Counted from the stretch's first letter, positions 19,069 through 30,708 are shown. The stretch is DNA of 64,000 nt from Symsagittifera roscoffensis (GCF_963678635.1 NC_087069.1:48316276-48380275), one strand, 5' to 3'. Notes: generated by a model from the letters alone, not told the origin. Program-made: numbers and translations.

Positions 19069-21636
19069 TCAAAATTTGCCGAAGAAATTAATGATAATTT
19101 TAGGATTCTTTCTTATCAAATAAGTTTCTGCGTTGTTGAGTTCAAACTTTGCATTGGCATAAACAATTGATAGTGACTTTTCACATATTTTTTGATTTTT
19201 CTTCTGATTTAACAATTTGTGGGAAAGTTGCTTTAACACAAGTTCTCTAAATGAGCGAAAAATATCCATCTTTGCATGTTGACGACTCTTCAAGTATCCA
19301 TTGATCACACAACACTCTTGCATCCCTGTCCACGGGCGAATAGTAATCATGACCTCCTGGTTTTTCCAATTGGCCCAGACTAAACAAAGGCGGTCGATTA
19401 CAACTATTGTTTTATTTCTATGCAAAAATAAACATTATCTGCTTCGTAGAACAGGCATCCAACCACGTGTAGAACTCCGTATAAAACTATTTAGGGTCGC
19501 AAGATCAATTGTGCAGTTGATATTTAATTAGAGATAATTTAAATCATTTAGTGAACTTAAAGGATGTTTTTTTTTAAAAAAAAGTCGTTTCAGACAATAA
19601 AAGAATCTTTTTTGATTTCGAGAAGTTCGAGAGTTTCAAGCAAAAATTAAGCTTATCTGAATCAAAAAGAGAACCTTACTTAAACAAGTAGCAATTAGTA
19701 AGAAGAGAACGACAAACAATCTGCCTGTCTTCCATTCAGCTGAATTAACTCTACTTTAGGAGGACATGCAGAAAACAACTCTAATTTGCCGATTGAAAAA
19801 AAAATAGAATCTAGATTTCAGACAGTTTCAATTTTTTAACTTTTTTCTTATTTGACCGGAAGTTTCCGTGCTAATTTTACAGCAAGCAATTGTTCTTGCT
19901 AGTGTTCTATTTCTTTAGAATTTACTCTATAGCTTAAATTATGCAAGTTTTGAGTTGCATGATGCTGGCTGGCTGCACAAAGTACAGATTTCTAAGTAAA
20001 AATAAGTGCACCCATCAACATGATGATAAGTTGAAACCTGCTGGTCTTCAAGTGTTCCATTACAAGGCCAAACAGTGTATTTTATGATTTGTTCAAAATC
20101 GTTTCCTTTTCGTTTGTTCTCTGATTTTCTTTGGACATTGCCAAAATTTTTAACATATTTAAAGACTTGTCTCCTGAATCTAGGAACATACAGACACAAA
20201 GTTTTGCGCCTATCCAGTGCACAGTTTGGCCTCGTGATGTCTAAATTTGAAACCATTTTCTTAGAGGACGATTCCATTGCATACTGACTGGAATAAAACT
20301 AAAATTTCTGATGAATGTGACGTCGGTTCGCCAACAGCCCAAATGTTGAGGCAGTTTTTTTTCAAAAATTGTCCCCCGTTGTCCTGATCACGATACACAT
20401 CCGTCGATCCGACCCTCTTGTAACCGCTCCAGTAAGGCGTCGAAACTGAACCGACAATACTCCTTCATAGAACCAGTTCAAACCTAAAATCGTTTGGGTC
20501 TCAAAAAGTATGAAATATTCTTAGTGTAAGACAAATATTTTTGAAAATCGTTCCCAATCAAACTTAGACACACAACTTTTTCTATTGTGAGAGATCTCAA
20601 CTCAGCGTTTCAATTTTACTACAAGATTTTTCATCTATGTTTATAAAACACTTTGACTTGAGCTAATTTGATTTGAGCGATTTCAAAAAATATAGGGTAT
20701 TTGCTTTTACTGAGTTTTGACATTTACCGACATCATAGGTCGTGACTTCATCACCTTCTTATCAGCAATCAGCATAAACTTTTTGTTAGACAGAAATAAA
20801 TAAAGAACTAAATCTTAAGCAAAAAAGATGATCTTACAGTGGTCACTTTGACTTAATGTAAATTTAAACCAAAATGACAATGCAACACAATTATATGCGA
20901 ATTTCGATTTTTAGATGTTTGGCTCTTAAAAAGTGTCCTTTCTGCTTTGTTACAATTATATGTGACTGATTTATAGCGAACCTGTGAACAACTTTTTCCT
21001 TTCTTGTTGATTGCAAAAACCAGTTGCTTCATCGAAAGTTGTTGTATAGTGGTCCAGCAACAATGGAATTTTTTCCAATCTCTCATAGCAGTCCCAAGTT
21101 CTCCCGCCGAACAGAGGCTGCGTGCAGTTTCGATCACGAGTTCTCCACCGAATGAAGTTTGCTCCCCCATCGCAGAAAGTTTCAGAAACCAATTTCCAGT
21201 CTGACCATGCAATGCAATTTGAATCAGCCATTTTCTCCTCAAACCCACATTTTTCCAGGTCCGAATGAAATTGGGCTGGTATTTTGCCCACAAAACACGG
21301 CATCTCAAAATCTTTTAATATAATACACATCCTCATGGAAGATTTGTTTGTTTTGATTAGCTGTTTTTCATCTAGTAGGGCTCTTGGGTCAGTTGAGTAC
21401 AAAAAGCATAACAAATTTCCGTAGGCCAAACTTAAGCATTTTTTGTCAAGAAGGCATTTTTTGACGCAATGAATCTGATTGAATTTTCTTATCTGCTTGA
21501 ACATAAACTTAGTTGATAGGAGAAATCCAGGAAGAGTTCGAAAAGTTGCGAAACGCCTTACAAGGTGCTGTTGACAAGAAGAAACAGATGCTAAGAATAA
21601 CAGGAGCAAACTTTTGACTTCTGCACAAAAATACAT
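19069..21636 (-). CDS. Host secreted protein with PAN/apple, TSP1-like and two C-type lectin-like modules
   Basis: The first exon starts at ATG 21636 with a likely signal peptide (MYFCAEVKSLLLLFLASVSS). A PAN/apple-type module follows (residues ~57-104, HCVKKCLLDKKCLSLAYG). Then comes a thrombospondin type 1-like module (~141-185, CIAWSDW ... FCDGG ... RTRDRNC). After intervening introns a C-type lectin-like domain reads YWSGYKRVGS ... CLNIWAVGEP at 20322-20445 and continues after a 34-base intron as QYAMESSSKKM ... LCLYVP. A second lectin-like domain seems to start near 20030 (HHVDGCTYFYLE ... SCNSKLA), with its C-terminal part at 19200-19425 (CLVWANWKN ... ECCVINGYL). Expected to be extracellular, binding glycans or matrix. 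Exon borders other than the 34-base intron are uncertain and the 3' end is a guess. Confidence 0.6.
20288..20321 (-). other. 34-base GT-AG intron in the lectin-like gene
   Basis: On the minus strand the interval begins GTCACATT and ends TTTTATTCCAG. Its removal joins GEP-T to QYAMESS in frame; 34 is not a multiple of three, so the frame changes correctly only if it is spliced. The joined sequence continues the lectin-fold pattern (WAVGEP...). Very small introns such as this are unusual in animals. Confidence 0.55.
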
Positions 21637-22203
21637 ATTAGTTTTGATTTTTTAAAATTTTGTGCTAATTTGGAAGAAATTGAGAGTGAAAAAACCTGTG
21701 TTTATTTTAATAGCTGAAAAGGTATGAATCTTCTATTAAATTTTCACCGGTTTGCGATTAAATTTTTGTTAAATTATTGAAAGACAGACTGAAAAGCGAG
21801 CAGTTCAAAAAATTATTTTTCTAGGTAACTTCAAGTGTTGTCATTCATTCAATCTTCAGTTTTTCATGCAATTTTGCGGAACAACCTTTCGATTAATTAA
21901 TCAAAGATTTGATCAAAAAAAATCTAAACAGCTTTTGGTGACGAAACATAGGGTTTTTTTTATTTCCGTTCACTTTTTATTGCAGCTGTTCGAAGAGATT
22001 TTTTTTAATTATTCAAAGATAGTCAGTAAAAACTAAGAAAAGCTACAACGCATTTCTTAACATAAAACTTTGCAACTTATGAAAACATGTTCAAATAGAG
22101 AGATATGATTAAATAATTCAAAGATTTGTAATGAAAACGGATCAGTTAAACATGCACTACTGCAGTCAAACCTTTTCAATAATTAGGCGGCACAGAAGTT
22201 TTG
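21637..22203. other. Presumed upstream region of the lectin-like gene
   Basis: AT-rich sequence without an ORF of interest. It should contain the promoter of the minus-strand gene that starts at 21636, but no core element stands out. Confidence 0.4.
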
Positions 22204-22288
22204 AGTTACCATAGAGTCATAAAATTATCATAAAAAGTCATAAAGTCATAAAGTTATCATAAAGTTACCTTGAAGTTATCATAAAGTC
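22204..22288. repeat. Short tandem repeat of AAAGTTATCAT / AAAGTCAT
   Basis: Seven or so imperfect units of 8-20 bases built on ATAAAGTCATAAAGTTATC follow each other. Simple sequence repeat; no function inferred. Confidence 0.75.
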
Positions 22289-24220
22289 TTGAAAGACGAA
22301 GTTTGATAGTGTGGCAGATGGTAGCTCTGATCATTTGGTATTGTTCTACTTGAAAGTTTTGTTGAAACTACCAGTGAACCTTGTCCAAAATCAGTTTTGA
22401 AAACAGGCATTTTAGAGAAATAACTTGAACTTGTTGTTAACTTTGTCACTTTGTCCACTAGTGTACGTTTACTTTTCTTAAGTATAGTGTAAATGAGAAA
22501 AAACTGAAAACTCAAGGGCTTTTTGGAAACGCAACTTATCAAAAGCAGTACGCTCGTGGTCAAATTCTAACCTAAATTCAAAAATTTATTTTCTTCTGTT
22601 GTTTTTGCCCCGTTTTACTTCGAATATGAGAACAATTTTACATAGAACGGGAGAAAATGACAAGAGGTAACAGCGAAGAAGTTTTCAGTCTCAAGGACTT
22701 ACCAGAGGACATCTCCACTAAGTTTTTCGAGATGCGTGAAAATGTTAGAACTTGCTAATTTTATTAAAACTTTCACGCTGAAGAACTCATTTTTATTGCT
22801 GAAAATGTTTCACATAGCATGCATTTTTTATCCGCTGATTCGGAATAACTAGAAAGTCCTTGATACCAAATTCTAATAACCTTACGAATGATGACTTTTG
22901 TTGTTTTATCTGGGCCCTATCGGAAGTTTTGTTGAAAATCCCAGTGAATATTGTCCAAAATCATCCTTGAAAACAGGCATTTTAGACAGCAAAAAACTTG
23001 AGTAGCACTGAACTTTTTTTTAAGTAACACTTACTGAAGTTTTTTAATAGAGTATGAGCAGATGATATCAACTACTTTTTATATACATCATCAATTTTTG
23101 TAGCACTACTAGCTTTTTTGGATCTTAAAATATTATGTTGTAGAAGTGAAACTGCTTTTTCGTAAAACTGCTTGTTTTTAAGGATGATTTTGAACAACAT
23201 TCACTTGAGCAAGTTTCAATTCAGTTTTTACATAGACCTAGATCAAATGATCAAGCCTAAGTAAAATCTTTCTCAAATAAATAGAAAAAATCTGTTCACC
23301 GTGCGTGAAATATTCTCAGCAATGAAACATTTTTATCTTTGTCATCCTTACAAATTTCTGTGCTGTTTTTTCTCACAATTTCATGCGTTTTAAAAACATA
23401 GTTCTTATGGTGAAAACTTACAACTTTAGACCCAGAAAAACTGACATGTTTTTGAAATTAAAGGTGAAAAATCTAATCTAGGGTGGAAATGAATAATTTA
23501 TTCTAGGCCTATGTACAAATTTAGTTTAAATTCGCAGTGAATATTGTCCGAAATCATCACTGAGAACAAGACTTTAAAAAAAATGAAACCGTGAAAAATT
23601 TTGTTAATTGTTGTAAACACATTCAGCATGTTTTGTACACGACTTGAAACATTAAGTGCAAGTTCAGATGTTGTTCTAAGATTTCGCCTGTTTTAAGGAA
23701 AATTAAAGTCAACAATCATGGGCAATTAGGCTAAATTTTTCCCTGAACCAAACAGCAAATTATTATAGCTGCCCTCTAAAAAGTTTTCAACCTTCCTGTT
23801 TTCTAGGACCAGTTTTTCCCGGCCTGAAACTTTTAATTTCTATTACCTGCACAAAGTTTTGTATCGGAGAGAACTCTTTCTCAAAATAGCGGAGTAAAAA
23901 GATGTTCATGCATTTGGAACCTTCTAAGCGATAAATTTGCATGGTTGAATGCGGCAACTTCAAAAAACTCAACTGTTTCATCTAACTTCATTTGCTTTGA
24001 AGAACTTAGTGCACGTGATGAATTCTGGCATTTTGAGACCGGAAAAAAAAACAGTTGTTAAATCCTTAAAACTAAATTTTAACAATTTTAACAAATTCAC
24101 AGATGATAGCTTTGATAAATATTTCTCTTAGTGTCTTCATAATGTTAAAGTAAATCGTCATTGGAAACAGGCATTTTTGAGCAGAAAATAGTGTTTCTTG
24201 CACTTAATTTTGTCCCCTAG
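22289..24220. repeat. Four degenerate ~0.6-kb modules plus one inverted core
   Basis: A ~45-base core containing AGTGAATATTGTCCAAAATC and GAAAACAGGCATTTTAGA recurs near 22365, 22935, 23530 and 24145, i.e. every 570-615 bases, with decay. Another copy near 23165-23210 is in reverse complement. On the minus strand two of the cores read SKMPVFKTDFGQ and SKMPVFKDDFGQ, which hints at a former coding or conserved segment. No intact gene. Confidence 0.6.
23847..23966 (-). CDS. Possible lone host exon (weak)
   Basis: A minus-strand open segment reads LPHSTMQIYRLEGSKCMNIF and ends FVQ at a good donor (GTGCAG then GTAATAG). An AAG acceptor-like site precedes it. There is no recognised domain, and a chance ORF is possible. 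It lies inside the degenerate module region upstream of the lectin-like gene. Confidence 0.2.
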
Positions 24221-25353
24221 TGTAGATAAACAACAATTAATTTTGCCTCGACAAAAGTTGTTTAGCAAATTGAGACACGCAGTGTCGAGATGTGAACAAA
24301 TCTGAGAATTAATAAAAACTGTTGCTTATCGATTAAAAGTATTATGTAAACTAACAAAATTTTTACTCGCGTAGTTTTTACTCTCTTTATCGTTTGCTTA
24401 ATTGATCAAAAAAGCCGGGCAAACTATTAAATGTTTGTTTTATAGGGTAAGGAAAGCTTCATCAAATAAACGGAGAAATGAAAAAATTGACCTAAGATGC
24501 AAAAAGTGTTGCACAATAAAACTCAATTGATCAGTAACTGACACTTAAATACGTATATATTAGCATTGTATTTGCGTTACAAATTTCTCGATAGAAGACA
24601 TGCTGTCGTGCTCAAATTAAACGACATTGAAGAGAAGTTGGAGACTTTCAGCCCGGGATGACCAAAAATAATAGTCATACAATTTCCATATATGGAAAAA
24701 TGTTAGTTATACACTTTCCATACAAATCCATACGTACAGAAAATTGCATGGAAGGTCTATGATTAGTATTTTTTCATATATGGAAATTGCATGACTAGCA
24801 TTTTTCCATAAACCAAAAATTTTGATTTTTTATATTTTATTTTCTCAAAATTTTTTGGTTGTGTTCGTAACCGAACACAAAAGACATAAACCTTGATTAC
24901 TCAAACGTAGTAACCAAAGGTTTGGCAGTTTTGCATTAAAAATGCATTGGAAACAGTTTGATATTTGTTACTTCTGTCTCACGCAAATAATATAACAAAA
25001 GTAACGAACTTTTAAATTTTGGCAATAATTTTCAAAGATGATTATTTCTAAAATATGAATTTTTAAACTAACAGACATTGCTCAAGGCATACAAAAACAT
25101 GTCATACAAAAGAAAGAGGAGTTTTAAGCGTTTTTGAAAAAAGTTATTAACAGAAAAGGAAAAAAAATCCAATATTAGTATATCCACGACTACGTTATAC
25201 ACACAAAAAATTAAATTTTGCATGCAATTTTTTTTTCAAAAAATGCTCGTTTGAATACGAAAATTAGTTTGCGATTGAAAAAAAACACAAAAAACTTTTT
25301 TGGGGAAAATTCAAAATTAGTTTGAAGAATTTTTGTCGTCGCCTTCAAAAAAA

Positions 25354-25397
25354 TGCTGGTCAAACAATTTCCATATATGGAAATTGTATGACCAGTG
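25354..25397. repeat. Near-perfect ~44-bp palindrome
   Basis: Centred on CCATATATGG, with CTGGTCA on one side and TGACCAG on the other. The inner 22 bases are perfectly palindromic. It lies within the foldback element. Confidence 0.85.
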
Positions 25398-25518
25398 TTT
25401 TTTTTCAGAAAACAAAAAAAAGTCAAAGTTTTCAGTTGTAGCAGCCCAAAAAACGCTTAAATGTTTTGCCAGCAGTTGAATTGATTGTTCAAAGCTTTTT
25501 TTCACAATTTTTTTTAAT

Positions 25519-25562
25519 TGCTAATCATACAATTTCCATATATGGAAATTGTATGATTAGCA
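25519..25562. repeat. Perfect 44-bp palindrome
   Basis: The two halves, TGCTAATCATACAATTTCCA plus TA and its reverse complement, match at every position. It would extrude as a loop-less cruciform. It shares its core with the palindrome at 25354-25397. Confidence 0.9.
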
Positions 25563-25760
25563 TTTTTTTTTTCATACCATTTTTTCCCTTTTTTATAAAG
25601 AGATAACAATTTCGATACCAAGACAACTATAAAATACCTTTGAAATTCGATTGAACTCATTTTGCAAAAATGTTTGAAATTTGTATGGCTAGAATTTTTC
25701 TATAGACTAAGTGTATGAAATTGTATGATTAGCATTTTCGGTCTATGGAGGTCAACCCGG

Positions 25761-26430
25761 CAGTATAGTGAGAGCCCTTTTAAAGGTTTTTGTACGAGCG
25801 TAGAAGTTGAGTGACGCTTAGAAACACTGAGTGGGGCTAGATATCACGCAGCACTGCGGTAAGAGGAGATGAATATACCTCTCACTTAAAGATTGCAGCA
25901 AACAGTCTGGGATGATCGGTTCGATAGTTTTTCCTAAATTATTTAATACCGCTAGGTCAAAGAGTTTTGAAAAATTACGCGTTGGCAATCGCCTTGCAGA
26001 AAATGCAAGAGTACCTCGTCACTCAAAGAGGGTAGAAAATCCACGCCAGAATTCGAGAACAGGCAATTGCGAAAGTCAACCAAGTGCGGTCCTCACTCAG
26101 TCATTCTAAAAAACAGTCACTAGGAACACTGCTATCAAACTGAAAGCCTTTCATGGACATCTACGCTTGAAATCTCGCACCCTGAACATCTATGCTACCT
26201 ACCTCAAAGAGATCCAACTGAAACTGAACTCTATCTCATTAAATGCTCTTTTGGGTACAGGAGAGGGGAACTCATCTTAGGGCACTATCATTGCCCGGAG
26301 GCCAATCTCATCTAGCCAGTCTGATCCCTCGTCGATATCATCAGTGTTTATTTATACTATGGTATTCATCGCCACAGCTATCGACCAAATGGGTCAAATC
26401 CATGTCGGGAAAGAACCCGTACCCAATTTT
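25761..26430. other. GC-richer island of unknown origin
   Basis: Composition is clearly less AT-rich than on either side. There is no long ORF: the frames at 25912-26109 and 26243-26509 are short and lack a domain. A GGTTCGATAG stretch near 25917 resembles a pol III B box, but no matching A box is convincing. It may be a decayed retroelement or SINE-type insertion. Confidence 0.35.
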
Positions 26431-26540
26431 CTATACAAGATCTGAAATTCTTATTTTTTGTATAAGGTACCTTTCAGATCTGAACTTCGTTATTTCAGAT
26501 TCTAGATAAGAATTAACAATATTTAGATCTGAAATTTATT
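26431..26540. repeat. Cluster of AGATCTGAA(A/C)TT motifs
   Basis: The motif AGATCTGAA or its complement TTCAGATCT occurs four times in about 100 bases, separated by TTTGTATAAGG-like sequence. Short imperfect repeat, possibly the end of the preceding island. Confidence 0.5.
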
Positions 26541-27030
26541 TTCTTTGGACAATTTCAAAATTTCGAATTAACTTTCTTCAACACTTTCTTCTTTCGAAAA
26601 ATTCTTGCAGTTTTGTTACGTGTCTTGTTGAGCATGAAGCTAATAAAAAAGATCAAAAATGACTAAAAACAGCAAGGTTTTGATCTAAAAGAAGTACCTC
26701 GGTCCAATTAATCAATCAGGGAATCACCCCCACCCCAAGTGAACTTTGTGGCCTCCAGTGAGAATATCTAGAAGTTGAAGTGCAAAATTTTTCTTTTAAC
26801 AGAAGTCACTGCTAGAAAACAGTCGGTTTTTTTATTTTTTCAAATTTTAACCTCGATGGAAAAAAAATTACTCAAAAAACGCCAGCTTTTTAATGAAATC
26901 TTTCCTGACTCAAAACAAATCACAATAAGCAACAAAAACTAGCAAAATTTGATCAATTCAGTTGAAAAAAATTGTAAAATTGAACATTATTTTAAGTCGA
27001 AAAATTGATGAGGAAAAATTATTTGGTTTG
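26541..27030. other. No gene seen
   Basis: AT-rich sequence with poly-A and poly-T runs and no ORF above chance. Confidence 0.5.
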
Positions 27031-27530
27031 TAAAAAGAACCTGAGCCCGTCTAAGCAATTGAGACTAAGCAAAAAAAGATACTTGTGAATACCCGCCACA
27101 ACAAAAAACAAGTTTGGCTGCCCAAATCACTTTCGCAATGAAATCGACTCCGCCTAGAATAAATTGTTCAACAATTTAATTCATTCATTTGTGGAAATTA
27201 AGTTTTATCTTAGCTAAAACAAATTGTTTCGCCTTCTCACATTACCCAAAAAGTTTATTTGGTTAAATAGAAGTTGAGCCCGTATATCAATTATCATCCT
27301 AATAACTCACTGTTTGATTGAAAATACCCGAATAAACAAATAATTCATCAATCGAAATCATTCTTCGGTTCGCAAACGATCTTCATATTAACTCATTCAT
27401 TTATTTAAAAAACCCAATTTGTAATTAGAAATTGAGCCCGTATAAAAAGTATTGTGATTATCAATCCAATTGTGATTACAAAAAATTCCGGCTGCAGAAA
27501 ATTATTTCGCCTAAAAACCAAGCTCGCATA
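27031..27530. repeat. Degenerate repeat with TTGAGCCCGTAT core (three copies)
   Basis: AAGTTGAGCCCGTATA or close variants occur near 27040, 27270 and 27428, each followed by AT-rich sequence and preceded by a CATTCATTT...AAATT stretch. The spacing is about 160-230 bases. Decayed tandem units of unknown nature. Confidence 0.5.
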
Positions 27531-27599
27531 GAATATATTATTCATCAATTTGCATCAGTTGCACTTGTTTGTGCATTATTGACCCCCACTGAATCTGTG

Positions 27600-29700
27600 A
27601 CAGCCCCCACTGGATCATTGTCCTGAAAAGGCAAAACATTAATGTTTTCGCGAAACGTCACATTCCGAGAGCGATAAAATTTCTTTTTCACAAAATCATA
27701 TATAATATATGCAGGACTTGAACCGTCATAACCAGTAAAAACTGCCTTTTTACCTTAGAATAATAGCTTCCGCTGGTGGGTTTAAATTTTTGTGATGCAC
27801 ATAAGCAACCAAAAAAACTTTTAAATGATGAACACTGGGTTGCTTTCCAAAAAACATTTCTTGGGTGTTTTATCATCATTAATACCAGATGTTAGTAAAC
27901 GATTTCTTGTGTATACTACGGTATCAACTGCCCTTACCCAAGAAGATTCTGGTTACCTTGACGATAATAAAAGAGTCTGTGCATTGTTAAAAACTGTTCG
28001 CCATTGGCGCTCGGCTATACCATTTTGATGAGGAGAATAAGGACTTGTAAATTGCTGTGCAATGCTGTTATTCTTGCAAAAATTTTGAAATTTGGGTAAA
28101 AATTTTCCCCCGCCGTTATCTGACCTGAGTGTAAATTCAGTTATATTACATGATTGGACCACCGTATTAAGAGAAACTTGTAGTTTTGCTAACGAATCGC
28201 CTTTAGAGGCCATAGAAAATACTAATGCATATCTTGAAAAATCGTCAAAAAAAGAGGTTGCATATTTGTTTCCATGCAATGATTCCGGAAAAGGTCCACA
28301 AGCGTCACTGTTGACTAGTTCAAAAACTCGTGTTGTCCTAACTTGAGGGTTATTGGATATGTCAGACGTAGATATCTTAGATTCTAAACACGTAATAAAT
28401 TTATCGGTTGCGAATGAACCAGAAAAAAACCATGTCATTTACTGCTTGATTTGCAGTTTTCTTCAATGTTTCACAATTTGCATGTGAAAACCTTCCATGC
28501 CACTTAGAGGTAGACAATGCCGACTATGTTTAAACCAAAAAAGACCATCTCTTTCAATAAAATAAGCTTTTTGTTGTCCCACACGTATAAGCGGATTTTG
28601 GTTAAAAGTCACTGTATTTCCTTGCTTGAATAGAAGTGAAACTGATATCAAATGAAAATTGAAGCTCGGTAAATACAATGCGCTGGAGATTAAACATGTA
28701 CTTAGCTTTATTACGATCGTAGAATGTGAGGCAAATTTCTCCAACACCATGTACTTGCTGTTGCGTCCCATCCCCATTAGTAATAAACATTGCACTTCCG
28801 TACTCTTCCAGCCTAGAAAGCGTCTTGAACAATGATTTGTCTGGAGTGATATAACTCCTGCATCCACAGTCTATCACAATAATCATCGACCCATTTGAAG
28901 TTGCAGTTACTGCAAACCCAGAGAATCTTTCTTGACGGTTGCTCAAATTTTGCTTGTTTAGGTTCTGCTTTTCATAGCACCTGTCAGCAGTGGTGTTGTT
29001 ACATCCACACTTTGCATAGTACAAGATTTTCTTGATTCCTTGTCCAGTTCCTCCATTTTATCGTCCTCGGCCAGTCCTTTGAATCGCTTGAGCCGCAATG
29101 GACGTAGAACTCGTATCTTGTTTGTTTGAGCTCCCCCCAAGTGATCGTTCAATCAGTCGCTCTTTCAATTGTAGATACGATATATGCTGGAACTGTATTT
29201 CAGCTATGAATGAATCGTATTCTTGTGACAATGTTTTCAGAACTAGGGTAATTTTCAGATTGTCGCTGATCTTTTCATCGGCAGATTGTAGTTTGAAAAC
29301 AATGTCATCCACTTTGTTTAGAAATTCTATCACCGATTCAACGTTCTTCTTGAGCTCCAGAAACTCTTGCCAAAGCACAATGATTTGGCTTGTTCGAATC
29401 TGTCCAAATGTTTTTTGCAAGTATTTCCATATTTTGAATCCATTCATGTTATTCTGAGCAATGATCATCTACAAAGTAGCGTCCTTGAGGTGCATAGTGA
29501 TTTCCTGACAAAACTTCCTCTGAACAGCATCTCTGCTGGCTTCGCTAACTCTTTCAGATTCTACATTTTTGATCTTCAATATAAGCTAGGTAACGTTCAC
29601 ACTTAAAGGAAAATTTTCGGTTTTCCATTGAATATGAGCAGTTTCTTTTGTTCGGAAACCATCAACATTTTTGGTGCTTGGAAGCTTCAATCGCCCATAA
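27600..29700 (-). mobile_element. Ty1/copia LTR retrotransposon fragment, broken
   Basis: On the minus strand from about 29700 down: gag (KLPSTKNVDGFRTKETAHIQ, then IWKYLQKTFGQI and ...VIEFLNKVDDIVFKLQ), a protease-like VIDCGCRSYIT segment, a pre-integrase stretch, and an integrase core (VNSDACGPFPESLHGNKY, DDFSRY, RSDNGGGKF, SPYSPHQNGIAERQWRT). Reverse transcriptase and both LTRs are absent, so it is a partial copy with several breaks. Moderate decay suggests middle age. Confidence 0.85.
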
Positions 29701-30335
29701 CCTAATAAAATGGTACGTCTCGATGTTTAAAAACAAAAAAAAATTCCTTATAATTTTTTTCCATGAAATTGGTTTAAGTCAAAATCAACAATCTTTGTTT
29801 AACCGCATTTTTTGATATCATTTAAAAAGTTAAAAATCATAAGTCAAAATTGTTTCACTCCTTTCTCGAATATAGCAGTTACAGTTTCATGAGTTTTTTG
29901 GTTCTAAATAACCAAGTCTGAAAATTGACCAATCACAGACGAGTATTTTAACAGAGAAATGTCTGTAAACATGATATAACTTTGTGGGAAAGATCAAAGA
30001 AAACGAAAGAACAAAAGAAGAACAAAGGGAGCGTCTTTGTTGAGGAAAACGCTTATTGTTCACAAAAACAAAGTTTGGCCTCGTTATGTGGCCAGAAGGA
30101 AAAAAAAATTTCCTGCAGAAATATCTTAATCAGCTTTATAATGATTCAGATCTTAAAAGTGGTAATTGATCCAAAAAAGCAACATTTTACAAAAAAGAAT
30201 ACGAATAACTGTATACGCATAATTAATACGAATGTCGGAAAAATCTGAACCTTGGATTTTCAAACATGGCGATCAACCCTATTGAGTTTTATTCGGCATT
30301 TATCGAAGATTGTCTATTACGCAAATGGGACGTGT
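29701..30335. other. Region before the assembly gap, no secure gene
   Basis: AT-rich. A plus-strand frame from ATG 30266 (MAINPIEFYSAFIEDCLLRK) runs into the N gap and might be the start of a gene, but 23 codons are too few to judge. The frame at 29982-30248 is Lys/Gln-rich and likely chance. Confidence 0.35.
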
Positions 30336-30535
30336 NNNNNNNNNNNNNNNNNNNNNNNNNNNNNNNNNNNNNNNNNNNNNNNNNNNNNNNNNNNNNNNNN
30401 NNNNNNNNNNNNNNNNNNNNNNNNNNNNNNNNNNNNNNNNNNNNNNNNNNNNNNNNNNNNNNNNNNNNNNNNNNNNNNNNNNNNNNNNNNNNNNNNNNNN
30501 NNNNNNNNNNNNNNNNNNNNNNNNNNNNNNNNNNN
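30336..30535. other. Assembly gap of 200 N
   Basis: Exactly 200 unknown bases. The round size suggests a scaffolding placeholder rather than a measured length. Translations across it are meaningless. Confidence 0.98.
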
Positions 30536-30708
30536 GGAGATTAGTAGAGCCAATTGTTAACCTGCCAAATGAGAAGTAGCATAATACTAACAGATAACGA
30601 TTTTATACTCACAGATAGGACATGTGCGATAGCGATCACAGCGGACCTGAGTTTTAGGACAGCGTTTGCAGCAGATTTTAAGACAGAATATCAAAAAACC
30701 TAGAATTC
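30536..30708 (-). CDS. Last two exons of a host gene with a Cys-rich C-terminus
   Basis: On the minus strand TTTTCTTCCACAG at 30709-30721 is a textbook acceptor. The exon 30613-30708 then reads ILGFLIFCLKICCKRCPKTQ and VRCDRYRTCPI, ending at a GTGAGTAT donor. A 51-base intron (30562-30612) ends in TTTGGCAG, and the next exon completes a Cys codon and stops at once, so the protein would end ...CDRYRTCPIC. A short hydrophobic stretch before the cysteines suggests a membrane-anchored or palmitoylated tail. Upstream exons are not identified: the LTR pile-up starts only ~25 bases upstream of this exon, inside the preceding intron. Good splice signals, small sample. Confidence 0.45.

Larger units (their letters stand above)
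24652..25760. mobile_element. Non-autonomous foldback/MITE-like element rich in palindromes
   Basis: The ends are short inverted repeats (CCGGGATGACC at left, matching GGTCAACCCGG at right in 10 of 11 positions). The subterminal sequence on each side repeats CATACAATTTC. Inside, the palindrome AATTTCCATATATGGAAATT recurs at least three times with arms of varied length. There is no coding capacity; the small frames inside are shadows. I see no convincing target-site duplication. This would be a DNA-transposon-derived non-autonomous element or a foldback element. Confidence 0.6.

Noticed and set aside
25900-25935. tRNA-like SINE head suggested by GGTTCGATAG
   Set aside because: No A box at the right distance and no 3' tail; too weak to call.
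30252-30579. Open frames across the assembly gap
   Set aside because: They consist mainly of unknown residues from N bases.
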